From Bacillota bacterium (GTDB lineage: Bacteria > Bacillota > Clostridia > Christensenellales > CAG-138): 30,552 nucleotides of DNA. Positions 1 to 8,601 of this stretch are shown here, one piece after another (the first letter of the stretch is position 1; each line of letters begins with the position of its first letter). The position numbers were made by a program, and so were the translations under genes. Under the pieces are notes generated by a model. The model searched no databases. It was not told where the DNA came from and was given only the letters and a program-made list of their open reading frames with translations. The stretch is taken from positions 1 to 30,552 of the forward strand of contig JAEWUO010000025.1 of assembly GCA_023459335.1 (NCBI GenBank), written 5' to 3'.

Positions 1-48
1 CCGCAGCTTGACGATGATCTGCTCGACGGTGTAATTCTTTCTTGCCAT
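1..48 (-). CDS. IS3-family transposase OrfA, N-terminal 16 residues (partial)
   Basis: The frame starts with ATG at 48-46 and reads MARKNYTVEQIIVKLR to the window edge. This is the typical opening of IS3-family OrfA, whose N-terminus is a helix-turn-helix that binds the element's ends. A good ribosome site (AAAGGAG) lies about nine bases upstream, and the IS terminal repeat lies about 55 bases further up. Only 16 codons are visible, so the call rests on the motif together with the adjacent IS end. Confidence 0.75.
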   Translation of the reverse strand, partial: MARKNYTVEQIIVKLR

Positions 49-126
49 CTTCTTTCAGCTCCTTTGTTAGTCTTTTTTCTCTCTTTCCTAACATTGTAGC
101 TGGTCCAGTTTTCGGGGGCTAGATCA
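1..126 (-). mobile_element. IS3-family insertion sequence, left end (partial)
   Basis: The minus strand from about 126 begins TGATCTAG and continues GCCCCCGAAAACTGGACC, which matches the terminal inverted repeat style of IS3-family elements in Firmicutes (TG start, CCCCCGAAAACTGGACC core). About 78 bases inside the end, a transposase frame begins at 48. The rest of the element lies outside the window, so the second inverted repeat and target duplication cannot be seen. The boundary at 126 is inferred from the TG dinucleotide and could be off by a few bases. Confidence 0.8.
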
Positions 127-566
127 GTAAGCACGCTTTCCCGAGTGCGCTCCCGTACGGTTCTTTCCAATATGTTATTTTGAAGCTCCAGTTCGTCCCG
201 CGCGTTTTTTAATTTGATGTGGAGCTCAACGCGTTTTCGCAGCGAGCGGATATTCAGCGGCTTTCGAATATAATCGACCGCCCCTAAATCGAGCCCCCGC
301 ATCTCGTTGTCGATTTCATCATAATTTGTTAAAATCAGCGTCGCGATATTTCGATACTCGTAACGTTCACGCAGCGCTTCCAGCACCTCAAATCCGTTCA
401 TTCGCGGCATGTTGATATCGAGGATCAGGATATCGATATCCGGGTTCTCCTCAAGCCGTTTCATCGCTTCCATTCCGTCGTATGCGACCAGCGGTTCATA
501 GTCGGAGAGAATGCCGCGAATCAGCGCGACGTCTGTTGTTGAATCGTCTGCGATCAGAATCTTCAT
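127..566 (-). pseudogene. Response regulator receiver protein, truncated by the IS3 insertion
   Basis: The frame starts with ATG at 566 (AAAGGA about 12 bases upstream) and encodes a complete CheY-like receiver domain of about 120 residues. The acidic pair D7/D8, phospho-acceptor D50 in LILDINMPRMNG, T80 in LILTNYDE and K102 in DYIRKP are all present. A helical linker (ARDELELQNNILERTVRERT, residues about 119-138) follows, which in related proteins leads into an output domain such as HD-GYP, GGDEF or a kinase. Here the host sequence stops at the IS end, so the output domain is lost. The frame stays open across the IS end to the window edge, adding unrelated residues. The gene begins 28 bases after the sugar-binding protein gene and is probably in its operon. 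The receiver could still be made as a stand-alone domain. Confidence 0.8.
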
Positions 567-594
567 ATCGTACACCGATCCTTTCCGAATGTGA

Positions 595-1905
595 CTATTG
601 CGCAGATATGATGCGGTTGCCTTCTATTTCGATCTTATCCAGAAAATCCGCGATCGAGAGTTCGCCCGTCATAACCGAGTGCAGGCCGGGCTGGTAATAC
701 TGTTCTTTTACCGCCTGCCATTTGGGAACCGGCACGTCGATGCTTGGATTTTCAAATCCCTCGATAAAAGTCTGATAAACAGGATTCATTGTGAGCATCG
801 GCGTATCCGCCATATCGATTCTTATCGGCGTACGGAAGGGATAATATGTATCGTGCTCCGGGCTGTATTCTCCGTTCAGAATCGCCGTTTGCGCTTCGGT
901 GGAAATCATGTACCGGATAAACTCAACCGCCTGCTGTTTTCCTGTTTCGCTCATACCCGACGGTACGGAGAGCATCATGGGGCCAACCTCCGAGCAAACG
1001 CCGATGTCTTTCAGCGGAATCACGCCGACTTCAAACGGAGATCCGTTCTTTTTGACGTCGGTGATTCCCCATATGCCCTGGATCTCGAAGGCAACCTGCT
1101 GATTGCGGAAGTACTCCATCACCTCCACGCCGGTGTCGGCCGTCCAGGTATCCTGCGCAAGGCTGCCCAGCACATTTTTGTAAAAATCCAGCGCTACCGC
1201 CGACTGCGCGCTGTTTACCGTAACTCGCGTTCCTTCTTTGTTCACCAGCGTCCCGCCAAAACCATAGATAAATTGGTTGACCATCCAGGATACGTCGTTG
1301 CTGTCCGCGCCAACCAGCCCGATCCCGCGCGCACCGGTCTTCTGTTCGACCCTTTCCAGCGTCTTGACCAGCGCGTTCAGGCTTTTTATCGCAGCGGGAT
1401 CCACGCCGGCCTGCTCCAGCAGCGATTTGTTGTAAAGCAGGCACATCGAATGGCCGAGCCATGGAACGCCGAAGACGGTTCCGTTCTGTGTGCCCAGCGA
1501 CCACACCGCAGGATAAAATAAATCTTTGTCCTCTGAAAACTCCCGGGTCAAATCTCCGAGGTTCCCGTCGCTGCCGAAGTACTGCACAAGCCGGTATGGG
1601 AGAACGAGAATTGTTTCCGGCTGGGTTGCCAGCACATCCTGAATCGCGGCCGAATTTTCATCCCCGCCGACCATTTTAACGAAAGCATCTTCTGGCGAGC
1701 GCGTATTATAATCGTCTACGATTTTTTGGATTGCCTGCCCGCGGCCGGAGTAATCCGTCCAGGTAATCCGAAAGGACAGCGCTGCCGATTCGGGCAAATC
1801 CTGTGGCGTCGTTTCTTCTTCTTGCCGTTCTGCCGGTTTGCAGGCAGAGCAGAACGCCAGTGCCGCCGCCAGAACGGCGATTAAAAAAGCTTTCCGAAAT
1901 CGCAT
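595..1905 (-). CDS. Extracellular solute-binding lipoprotein (ABC sugar-binding family 1)
   Basis: 436 residues. The N-terminus is a lipoprotein signal: basic MRFRK, a hydrophobic stretch, and cysteines at 19 and 22 (LAFCSAC), followed by a Glu/Thr-rich tether. The body has the look of family 1 sugar-binding proteins: an early sequence-scanning lobe, the GVPWLGHSMCLLYNKSLLEQAG segment (about 145-166), and a C-terminal region with EFIRYMIS. Such proteins bind oligosaccharides outside the membrane for an ABC importer or as co-sensors. No permease or ATPase gene is adjacent; instead it sits between a GGDEF gene (98 bases upstream) and a receiver gene (28 bases downstream), which suggests a sensing role (inference). 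A GGGGA ribosome site precedes the ATG. Confidence 0.85.
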   Translation of the reverse strand: MRFRKAFLIAVLAAALAFCSACKPAERQEEETTPQDLPESAALSFRITWTDYSGRGQAIQKIVDDYNTRSPEDAFVKMVGGDENSAAIQDVLATQPETILVLPYRLVQYFGSDGNLGDLTREFSEDKDLFYPAVWSLGTQNGTVFGVPWLGHSMCLLYNKSLLEQAGVDPAAIKSLNALVKTLERVEQKTGARGIGLVGADSNDVSWMVNQFIYGFGGTLVNKEGTRVTVNSAQSAVALDFYKNVLGSLAQDTWTADTGVEVMEYFRNQQVAFEIQGIWGITDVKKNGSPFEVGVIPLKDIGVCSEVGPMMLSVPSGMSETGKQQAVEFIRYMISTEAQTAILNGEYSPEHDTYYPFRTPIRIDMADTPMLTMNPVYQTFIEGFENPSIDVPVPKWQAVKEQYYQPGLHSVMTGELSIADFLDKIEIEGNRIISAQ

Positions 1906-2003
1906 TCGTTCATCCCCTGTCCGCGTCGCTTGTTCTGCGGTGTCCCTATCGTTTCCCCGGCCGCCGTATGTATTCCGCTTCGGATATGATTTCTCTTCGG
2001 GGA

Positions 2004-4319
2004 TCAGCCGAATGCGGTTTGTTTCAGCGCGCTTGGCCGTTTGTGATTCTTCTGTTCGTACAGATACTGATCCGCCTGGTTTACGATGCTGCTGATCTCC
2101 AGATTGTGATCGCAGGTAAAGTGTGCGATCCCCATCGACGCTTCCACATAAAACGGCTTCAGGGAGGCGCTGTTGAATTCCTCAAACGCCTGACGCACCC
2201 TGCCGCGAAACAATTCGTCAAAGTCCGGGCGGTCGATGATGAACATGCCGACGAACTCGTCTCCGCCGGTGCGCGCGATCAGATCGTTTTGGCGCACAGC
2301 TTTTTTCAGGATTTCACTCACGGCCGAAAGCGCAAAATCGCCGGCCGAGTGCCCGAACGTATCGTTGATCTCTTTCAGATGGTCCAGGTCCATGAACACG
2401 CAGATAGCCGATTTGCCTATGTTTTCGCGGTTCAGGCGGATCGCGCGCTCGATAAAGCCCCTGCGGTTGAGGATGTTGCACAGCGGATCGTATTCGGACA
2501 GAAAATTTAGAATCTGGTTGCGTTCCGTGATATTTTCCAGTTGTCCGCCGATGATTCTCTCTTTCCGTTTTAAATCCAAAAAGTTCATCAGAATCCCGAG
2601 CTGCAAGCCGATGACATGCAGAAGCGAGCTTCTGTACATATCGACCTCGCACAGCAAAATCCCGTACTGGATGTTGCCTGAGAATATGCTGAAGCTCATT
2701 AGGTGCGTCGTGTTATTGAGCCCGGGGAGGCTCCTGAGCGAATGCTGAGAATCGATCACCGGCATCTGACCGATCGGGAACGCCTTCGCCGTCGTGTTAT
2801 CGTCGTATGCGGCGAGCAGCAGTTTATTGGGCAGGTTTTGAATGTCGGTGTTATGCAGCGGCTGCGCCTCCGGCAAAAGGCAGATATAGATGGAGTAAAT
2901 ATCGATCCCGCGGAGACGCTTCACAATATTGAGGAATACGCTTTCCTCCTCGATATCGCTGTCGACCAGATCGCGGATAAATTCGGGGATAAACCAGGAT
3001 TGCGCGCGAAAATCGACCAGGCTTTTTTCAATCATCCGCGCCCTGTATGAAAGCAGAAAAGCGTACACGAAACTCAGAACATCGTATAGATTTCTGACGA
3101 GCGGAACGCGCAGGGTTTCCGCCGGCATCTGCACAATATAATCGTTCAGGCGGACAGCCATATGGAATGTCGTACCCGCGTACTCTTCCGCAAATAATTG
3201 GAGCCAGTCGGACATTCGATATTTATCCGCGGCCTCTTCCTCGTTTGTAATCAGTCCGTCTATGTATTCCACAAGCCGATCGATCATCCGGTCGCTTCGT
3301 TTGCGTTCGCTGTCGGCATAACATGCTTTTAAATCCGCAGTTATTCTGCGCATCACTTTGTCTTTTTCAAAACTGCCCGTTTCGTCAGGCGCAAACAGAG
3401 AGCATACCGTATCCGGAACGCACCCGCAGGAACGGCGAATATGCAGCTTCGTGTCGAGCACTGCGGAATGGACCCGTTTCCCATTCACATGGTCGATCGC
3501 CTGCCTGACGGCCATTTCACCCATACGGTAAACATTCTGAGATATCGTTGTCAGCGGCGGCACCAGAGAACGGCTTGTCGAGAAGTTGTCAAATCCTGTA
3601 AACGAGATGTCTTTCCCGATTCTGATTCCTCGCTTGGCGCACACACGGTATCCGCCTCTGGCCATTTCGTCGTTACAGAATGCGATCGCATCCAGATCGG
3701 GATTATGGTCGATCAGCATGGAAACCTGATGATCGGAGAATTCGGAAAAGTCCCCGTATTCGATCATGGAATCCGTAACAGGCAGGCCGTACTTTCGCAT
3801 GGTATCCAGATAGGCGCGCAGCCGGTCTTTGACGTCGGGGTGTCCTTTTACGCCCGCGAGAAAGCAGATTTTCCGCCGTTTATGCACGAGAATCAGGTGC
3901 TCGATGCATTCGCAGAAACTGCTGTAATTATCGACCGTAATGCAGGATTTTCTCTCGTCGGAACAGTCGATCTGCTCCTGCAAAACGACGTAAAGGCTGT
4001 CGTCAAACCGTTTCAGGAATTGCTGATAGACGTTCTCGCTCTCAAAGTCGGACAAGGAGCCGCAGGACAGGATGTACGCATCCGCGCCGAACAGGTATGC
4101 GTAATCATAGATAATATTATGGTGATAAGCCGTCTTCAGGCCGTTTCCGGTATCCACCGAATCGGCATGCCGCGGCATGCCCATCATATATAAAATTTGC
4201 ACGCCTTCTTTTTCAGCCGTATCAAGAATCCCCGACATCAGTTCCGCTGAGAAATCGTAACTGACGTCGCCGATCATAACACAGATGGAAATCTGTTTTT
4301 TTTCGTGCGCAATTCTCAT
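2004..4319 (-). CDS. Diguanylate cyclase with LacI-type periplasmic-binding-fold sensor domain
   Basis: The product makes cyclic di-GMP from two GTP. From the chosen start it has 771 residues. Residues about 9-310 form a LacI/GalR-type ligand-binding fold (KKQISICVMIGDVSYDF at the start, AIAFCNDEMARGGYRV and FTGFDNFSTS in the middle, RRSCGC at the end) without the usual helix-turn-helix. A helical middle region follows, then a GGDEF domain (about 605-765) with an intact GGDEF motif at 685-689 and a product-inhibition site RQND at 676-679, five residues ahead. It has no signal peptide or membrane segment, so the sensor should be cytosolic. The frame can be extended upstream to a TTG at 4403, or to an ATG at 4340, but only the ATG at 4319 has a ribosome-site-like GAGGAAG before it. 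It is probably first in an operon with the sugar-binding protein. Confidence 0.88.
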   Translation of the reverse strand: MRIAHEKKQISICVMIGDVSYDFSAELMSGILDTAEKEGVQILYMMGMPRHADSVDTGNGLKTAYHHNIIYDYAYLFGADAYILSCGSLSDFESENVYQQFLKRFDDSLYVVLQEQIDCSDERKSCITVDNYSSFCECIEHLILVHKRRKICFLAGVKGHPDVKDRLRAYLDTMRKYGLPVTDSMIEYGDFSEFSDHQVSMLIDHNPDLDAIAFCNDEMARGGYRVCAKRGIRIGKDISFTGFDNFSTSRSLVPPLTTISQNVYRMGEMAVRQAIDHVNGKRVHSAVLDTKLHIRRSCGCVPDTVCSLFAPDETGSFEKDKVMRRITADLKACYADSERKRSDRMIDRLVEYIDGLITNEEEAADKYRMSDWLQLFAEEYAGTTFHMAVRLNDYIVQMPAETLRVPLVRNLYDVLSFVYAFLLSYRARMIEKSLVDFRAQSWFIPEFIRDLVDSDIEEESVFLNIVKRLRGIDIYSIYICLLPEAQPLHNTDIQNLPNKLLLAAYDDNTTAKAFPIGQMPVIDSQHSLRSLPGLNNTTHLMSFSIFSGNIQYGILLCEVDMYRSSLLHVIGLQLGILMNFLDLKRKERIIGGQLENITERNQILNFLSEYDPLCNILNRRGFIERAIRLNRENIGKSAICVFMDLDHLKEINDTFGHSAGDFALSAVSEILKKAVRQNDLIARTGGDEFVGMFIIDRPDFDELFRGRVRQAFEEFNSASLKPFYVEASMGIAHFTCDHNLEISSIVNQADQYLYEQKNHKRPSALKQTAFG

Positions 4320-4338
4320 TTCTGCACGCAGCTTCCTC

Positions 4339-4360
4339 ATTTTAATATAACTATTAAAAT
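4339..4360. repeat. Perfect inverted repeat just upstream of the GGDEF gene start
   Basis: ATTTTAAT (4339-4346) and ATTAAAAT (4353-4360) form perfect 8-base arms around a 6-base loop. The repeat ends 19 bases before the chosen start codon at 4319. It could be an operator or a weak mRNA hairpin near the ribosome site. It is AT-rich in an AT-rich region, so chance is possible. Confidence 0.4.
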
Positions 4361-4558
4361 TTGTTTGTGTGCGACACGGATGTAATGAAGACGCGATATA
4401 CAAAACCGAATGGAGTGCGGTCGATCAGGATAGGAAAAGTCACGAAAACGCTGGTTTTAGCATAAGCAATAATGGAACGAATCCGGAAAAACCGTCTTTT
4501 CGAACAAACTGAGATGCGAAGAGTGAAACGTATACCGATATTTATACTGTTGATACCT

Positions 4559-4587
4559 ATTTTAATATTGTTCTATGCATCCGTCAA
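4559..4587 (-). promoter_or_regulatory. Promoter of the GGDEF / sugar-binding protein / response regulator operon
   Basis: On the minus strand TTGACG (4587-4582) is followed after 17 bases by TAAAAT (4564-4559), a close match to the housekeeping sigma consensus. The predicted transcript start is near 4552, giving a leader of about 230 bases. The last bases of the spacer plus the -10 (CAATATTAAAAT) are identical to those of the GH16 promoter at 22564-22592. Confidence 0.6.
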
Positions 4588-4876
4588 TGCGCGCGAATGA
4601 AATCGATATTTCGCATATGATCTTTGTGAATTCAAACTGTGCTTACTGGTGAAATGCGTTTCTTCAATTCTGCGGAAATTGTACGGAAGTTATATATCTG
4701 TTCTGTAAAAACCGATCTCGCTCATTTGAACAACTGCGTGTTTATGATGCCGAAGATATCGATTCAATCCTCGGTTGGCGTGATGCTCGGCTGACCGGAA
4801 ATCGTGTTGATTCCATCAAGCCGGCTGGATTATGCGGATGGAATTACATGCTCGAAGCATTACCGGCAAAACAGGC

Positions 4877-4893
4877 CTTCTCCGTGAGAGAAG
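4877..4893 (-). terminator. Weak candidate terminator after purL
   Basis: On the minus strand CTTCTC and GAGAAG form a 6-base stem with a 5-base loop, followed by GCCTGTTTTG. It lies about ten bases after the purL stop. The stem is short and the T-run is interrupted, so it may be inefficient. Confidence 0.3.
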
Positions 4894-4902
4894 AGAACAT
4901 TC

Positions 4903-7900
4903 TTATGAGAAATACAGCACCGCGGACTCGAAGAGGCGCATATCGAACCTTCCGGGGACGTTTTTATACAGTCCGGCCCCGATCCGCTCGCTGTGCCCCA
5001 TTTTGCCCAGAACGCGCCCATCCGGAGACGTGACGGCTTCCACTGCGGCATAGGATCCATTGGGATTGAACCGCACGTCCATCGAAGGCGCACCGTTATC
5101 GTCCACATACCGCGCGGCGATCTGGCCGTTTCGCGCGAGGTCGGCAAGCGCGTCCGGCGGACACAGAAACCGCCCCTCTCCGTGCGAAACCGGAACGGTA
5201 TAGATCTCCCCCGCGCCCGCAAGCATCAGCCACGGCGAACGGTCGGAAGTCACTTCCGCACGCACAAGGCGGGACTGGTGTCTCCCGATCGCGTTGAATG
5301 TCAGCGTCGGGGAATCCGGCCGCGGTTTTATCATCTTTCCGTATGGCACAAGGCCGAGTTTGATCAGCGCCTGAAATCCATTGCAGACGCCGAGCGCGAG
5401 CCCGTCCCGTTCGTCCAGCAGGCTTGTGATCGCGTCCGCCGCGACCGGATTCTGCAAAAAGGCGGTGATGAACTTGCCGGAACCGTCCGGTTCGTCCCCG
5501 TTGGAAAACCCGCCGGGCAGAAACAGCGCCTGCGCACGGTTTAATCGCGCGGCGAATTCCCGCAGGGATTGCGCCATCGCGTCCGCGGAGCGCGTCCGCA
5601 GCACCAGCACGTCCACGACTGCGCCCGCGCGCTCCACAGCGCGCGCGGACTCGTATTCACAGTTGGTCCCTGGAAAGACCGGAATCAGAATACGCGGTTT
5701 TGCGATTGCAGCCGTACGCGGTTTTCCGCGATCCGGCGTGCGGATGATCGGAATTTCCGGCATTCTGTCAGGAACGTTTTTCCTCGTCGGGAACACGTCT
5801 TCCAGTGTGTCTTCATATGCGGTTTCCAGCGTCTCCAGTTCGATCCGTTCGTTCCGCCAGCACAGCGCGCGTTCCGAGAGCGTATCTCCAAGAAATTCGC
5901 CGTCTTCCTTTTCCCCTGTGAATTCCACGATAAACGACCCGATGCGCGGCGCGAACAGCGATTCTTCGTCGAGATTTTCGTCAAACCGGAATCCCAGCCC
6001 GTTGCCGAGGCACATCTTGAACACGGCCTCGGCTGCTCCGGCCGCGCCGAGCGCGTAAACCGCGAGCGCGCGTTTGGTCGCGATCAGGTCGTATATGCGT
6101 ACGATAAGCCGCTTGAGCGACTCCGCTTCCGGCAGGCCGTCCCCGCGGTATTCGGGGCGGAAAAGCGCTGTTTTGGATCCCGCGCGCTTGAATTCCGGCG
6201 AGAGAACCGTCTCCGTGCTTCCGACGGCGAGCGCGAACGAAACGAGCGTCGGCGGCACGTTGAGCGATTCGAACGACCCGCTCATGCTGTCTTTGCCGCC
6301 GATCGCGGCAACGCCGAGATCGAGCTGCGCCTGCATCGCGCCGAGCAGCGCTGCCGCGGGCTTTCCCCAGCGGGCAGGCTCCGTTCCCGGTTTGCCGAAG
6401 TATTCCTGAAAGCTCAGATACCGCTCACTAAGCGGCGCACCCGCCGCGGCAAGCTTGCAAAGCGAGTGCGCCACAGCCAGATATCCGCCGGAGTACGGCG
6501 AACCTGCGGAAAGATACGGATCGTACCCCCATGCCATCGCTGTGCAGGCGTCGGTTTTGCCCCGCAGGAGCGGCAGTTTTGCCGCCATCGCCTGCGCGGG
6601 CGTTTTCTGCCGTACGCCGCCGAACGGCATGAACAGGCTGTACGCGCCAACTGTGGAATCAAAACGTTCGCTCAGCCCTTGCTTGGAGCAGACGTTGAGA
6701 TCCGAAACCAGCGCGAGAAACCGTTTTTGAAACGCTTCGTCCGTCCGCGGCTCCGCGTTCCTTGCGGGCGCGTCTACGCGCGCCGAAGCGTGTTTTCTCG
6801 CGCCGTTGCTGTCGATAAAATTTCTGGGGATATCGACGATCGTTTCCCCGCGCCAGCGCATCGTCAGCCGCGGTTCGCGCGTGATGCTTGCGACATGGGT
6901 CGCCTGCAGGTTCTCCTCCTCCGCGAGCGTAATAAATCTTTTCGCGTCCGCAGCAGAAACGACGACCGCCATGCGCTCCTGCGATTCGCTGATGGCAAGT
7001 TCCGTCCCGTCCAGCCCGTCGTATTTGACCGGAACACGGTCGAGGTCGACCGCGACGCCGTCCGCGAGTTCTCCGATGGCGACTGAAACGCCGCCCGCGC
7101 CGAAGTCGTTGCAGCGCTTGATGAGCCGCGCGGTTTCGGGGTTTCGAAAAAGCCGCTGGAGCTTGCGCTCCTCCGGCGCGTTGCCTTTCTGTACTTCCGC
7201 GCCGCACTGCGCAAGGGAACCCGCGTTATGCGCCTTGGAAGATCCGGTCGCTCCGCCGCAGCCGTCGCGCCCCGTCTTACCCCCGAGCAGGAGCACGACG
7301 TCTCCGTCCTCCGGCGTTTCCCGCCGTACGTTCTGTGCGGGCGCCGCGCCGACGACCGCGCCGATCTCCATGCGCTTGGCGAGGAATCCGTCATGGTAAA
7401 CTTCGTCCACCAGCCCCGTCGCAAGGCCGATCTGGTTGCCGTAGGAGCTGTACCCCGCCGCAGCCGTCGTGACGATCTTGCGCTGCGGCAGCTTGCCCGG
7501 CAGCGTTTCGCAAAACGGCCTGCGCGGATCCGCCGCGCCGGTGAGCCGCATCGCCTGATAGACGTACGCGCGGCCGGAGAGCGGATCGCGGATCGCGCCG
7601 CCGATGCAGGTCGCGGCTCCGCCGAAGGGCTCGATTTCCGTGGGGTGGTTGTGCGTTTCGTTCTTAAAAAGAACCAGCCAGTCCTGCGGCTTTCCGTCAA
7701 CCGTAATCCGTGTTTTCACCGTGCAGGCGTTGATTTCCGCGGAATCGTCGAGGTTCGGCAGTTTCCCCTGCGCCTTAAACCAGCGCGCAGAAATCGTCGC
7801 GAGATCCATCAGCGTAACCGGTTTTTCTATCCCCAGTTCCCGTCTGATGTTTAGATAAGTCGAATAGGTAGCCGCCGCGCGCGGATCGTGAAACTCCACG

Positions 7901-8598
7901 CTGTCCAGCTCCGTTAAAAACGTCGTGTGCCGGCAGTGATCCGACCAGTAGGTATCGAGCAGCTTGAGCTCCGTCAGCGTAGGGTCTCGGCGTTCGGAAA
8001 GAAAATGTGCGCGGCAGCACTTGAGGTCGTCCAGATCCATCGCAAGCGCGTACCGCGAAATCAGTTTCTGTAATTTTTCGTCATTCAGTTTGGTAAATCC
8101 TGTCAGAACGGGAATCGGAGCGGGCTCCTGCGTAAGCAGTTCCAGCGTGTCGAAAAGCGCGAGCGACGCTTCCCGCGCTTCCACGGGGTTGATCATATAG
8201 CGCTTGATCGCGTCCAGATCCGTTTCGCCGAACGTTCCGTACAATAAAAAAACCCGCGCGGTGCGAACCGGCGGCGCTTCGCGTCCCGATATGAGCGCGA
8301 TGCACTGCCCACAGGCGTCCGCGCGCTGGTCATATTGGCCGGGCAGGTACTCCGCCGCGAAGACCGCGTCCGCGCCCTTCGGCAGCAGATCGTAAACATC
8401 GTCGATCTGAATTTCCGCAAACACCGTGTACCGGCAGTTGGAAAACACATCCGCGTCGATTCCTTCGACGTCATAGCGGTTCAGGATGCGAAGGCCGGTC
8501 ACGCCGGATATTCCAAGCACGCCGTTGATATCCGCAAGCTGCGCCGCCGCTTCCTGCGCGAATTCCGTTTTCTTTTCTACGTAGATTCGATGGACCAC
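4903..8598 (-). CDS. purL: Phosphoribosylformylglycinamidine synthase, single-chain form
   Basis: This enzyme converts FGAR, glutamine and ATP to FGAM in step 4 of purine synthesis. At 1231 residues it is the long form in which the PurS-like, synthase and glutaminase parts are one chain, somewhat shorter than the proteobacterial version of about 1295. The synthase region has HNHPTEIEPFGGAATC and CNDFGAGGVSVAIGELADG. The C-terminal glutaminase (from about residue 1000, ILIPVFPGTNCEYE) carries nucleophile C1072 in GVCNGFQ and the H1202/E1204 pair in GHSER. The start is a GTG at 8598, three bases after the purD stop, with a GGGGAG ribosome site overlapping the purD end. It is the last gene of the operon. 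The architecture resembles the clostridial single-chain subfamily. Confidence 0.96.
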   Translation of the reverse strand: MVHRIYVEKKTEFAQEAAAQLADINGVLGISGVTGLRILNRYDVEGIDADVFSNCRYTVFAEIQIDDVYDLLPKGADAVFAAEYLPGQYDQRADACGQCIALISGREAPPVRTARVFLLYGTFGETDLDAIKRYMINPVEAREASLALFDTLELLTQEPAPIPVLTGFTKLNDEKLQKLISRYALAMDLDDLKCCRAHFLSERRDPTLTELKLLDTYWSDHCRHTTFLTELDSVEFHDPRAAATYSTYLNIRRELGIEKPVTLMDLATISARWFKAQGKLPNLDDSAEINACTVKTRITVDGKPQDWLVLFKNETHNHPTEIEPFGGAATCIGGAIRDPLSGRAYVYQAMRLTGAADPRRPFCETLPGKLPQRKIVTTAAAGYSSYGNQIGLATGLVDEVYHDGFLAKRMEIGAVVGAAPAQNVRRETPEDGDVVLLLGGKTGRDGCGGATGSSKAHNAGSLAQCGAEVQKGNAPEERKLQRLFRNPETARLIKRCNDFGAGGVSVAIGELADGVAVDLDRVPVKYDGLDGTELAISESQERMAVVVSAADAKRFITLAEEENLQATHVASITREPRLTMRWRGETIVDIPRNFIDSNGARKHASARVDAPARNAEPRTDEAFQKRFLALVSDLNVCSKQGLSERFDSTVGAYSLFMPFGGVRQKTPAQAMAAKLPLLRGKTDACTAMAWGYDPYLSAGSPYSGGYLAVAHSLCKLAAAGAPLSERYLSFQEYFGKPGTEPARWGKPAAALLGAMQAQLDLGVAAIGGKDSMSGSFESLNVPPTLVSFALAVGSTETVLSPEFKRAGSKTALFRPEYRGDGLPEAESLKRLIVRIYDLIATKRALAVYALGAAGAAEAVFKMCLGNGLGFRFDENLDEESLFAPRIGSFIVEFTGEKEDGEFLGDTLSERALCWRNERIELETLETAYEDTLEDVFPTRKNVPDRMPEIPIIRTPDRGKPRTAAIAKPRILIPVFPGTNCEYESARAVERAGAVVDVLVLRTRSADAMAQSLREFAARLNRAQALFLPGGFSNGDEPDGSGKFITAFLQNPVAADAITSLLDERDGLALGVCNGFQALIKLGLVPYGKMIKPRPDSPTLTFNAIGRHQSRLVRAEVTSDRSPWLMLAGAGEIYTVPVSHGEGRFLCPPDALADLARNGQIAARYVDDNGAPSMDVRFNPNGSYAAVEAVTSPDGRVLGKMGHSERIGAGLYKNVPGRFDMRLFESAVLYFS

Positions 8599-8601
8599 CG
8601 T

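Larger units (their letters stand above)
4320..4902. other. AT-rich non-coding region between the purine operon and the GGDEF operon
   Basis: This 583-base stretch is visibly richer in A and T than its surroundings and has no convincing gene; the small open frames on the plus strand lack ribosome sites. It holds a weak candidate terminator for the purine operon (4877-4893), a promoter for the GGDEF gene (4559-4587), an untranslated leader of about 230 bases, and an inverted repeat near the start codon (4339-4360). I did not recognise a riboswitch in the leader. Confidence 0.6.

Noticed and set aside
1..128. Response regulator frame continuing through the IS end to the window edge
   Set aside because: The frame is open by chance across the IS terminal repeat and is out of phase with the transposase; it is not a designed fusion.
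3441..4193. 250-codon plus-strand frame opposite the LacI/GGDEF gene
   Set aside because: Overlaps the sensor domain of a convincing gene and has no ribosome site or recognisable motif.
2004..4403. TTG start at 4403 for the GGDEF protein
   Set aside because: No ribosome site precedes it and the added residues do not belong to the binding fold; ATG 4319 is better supported.
4832..5053. Small plus-strand frame starting in the non-coding block
   Set aside because: Runs antisense into purL, has no ribosome site, and its product is Arg/Pro-rich without features.
5569..7086. 505-codon open frame on the plus strand opposite purL
   Set aside because: Antisense shadow of a conserved gene, with Arg/Phe-rich composition and no family resemblance.
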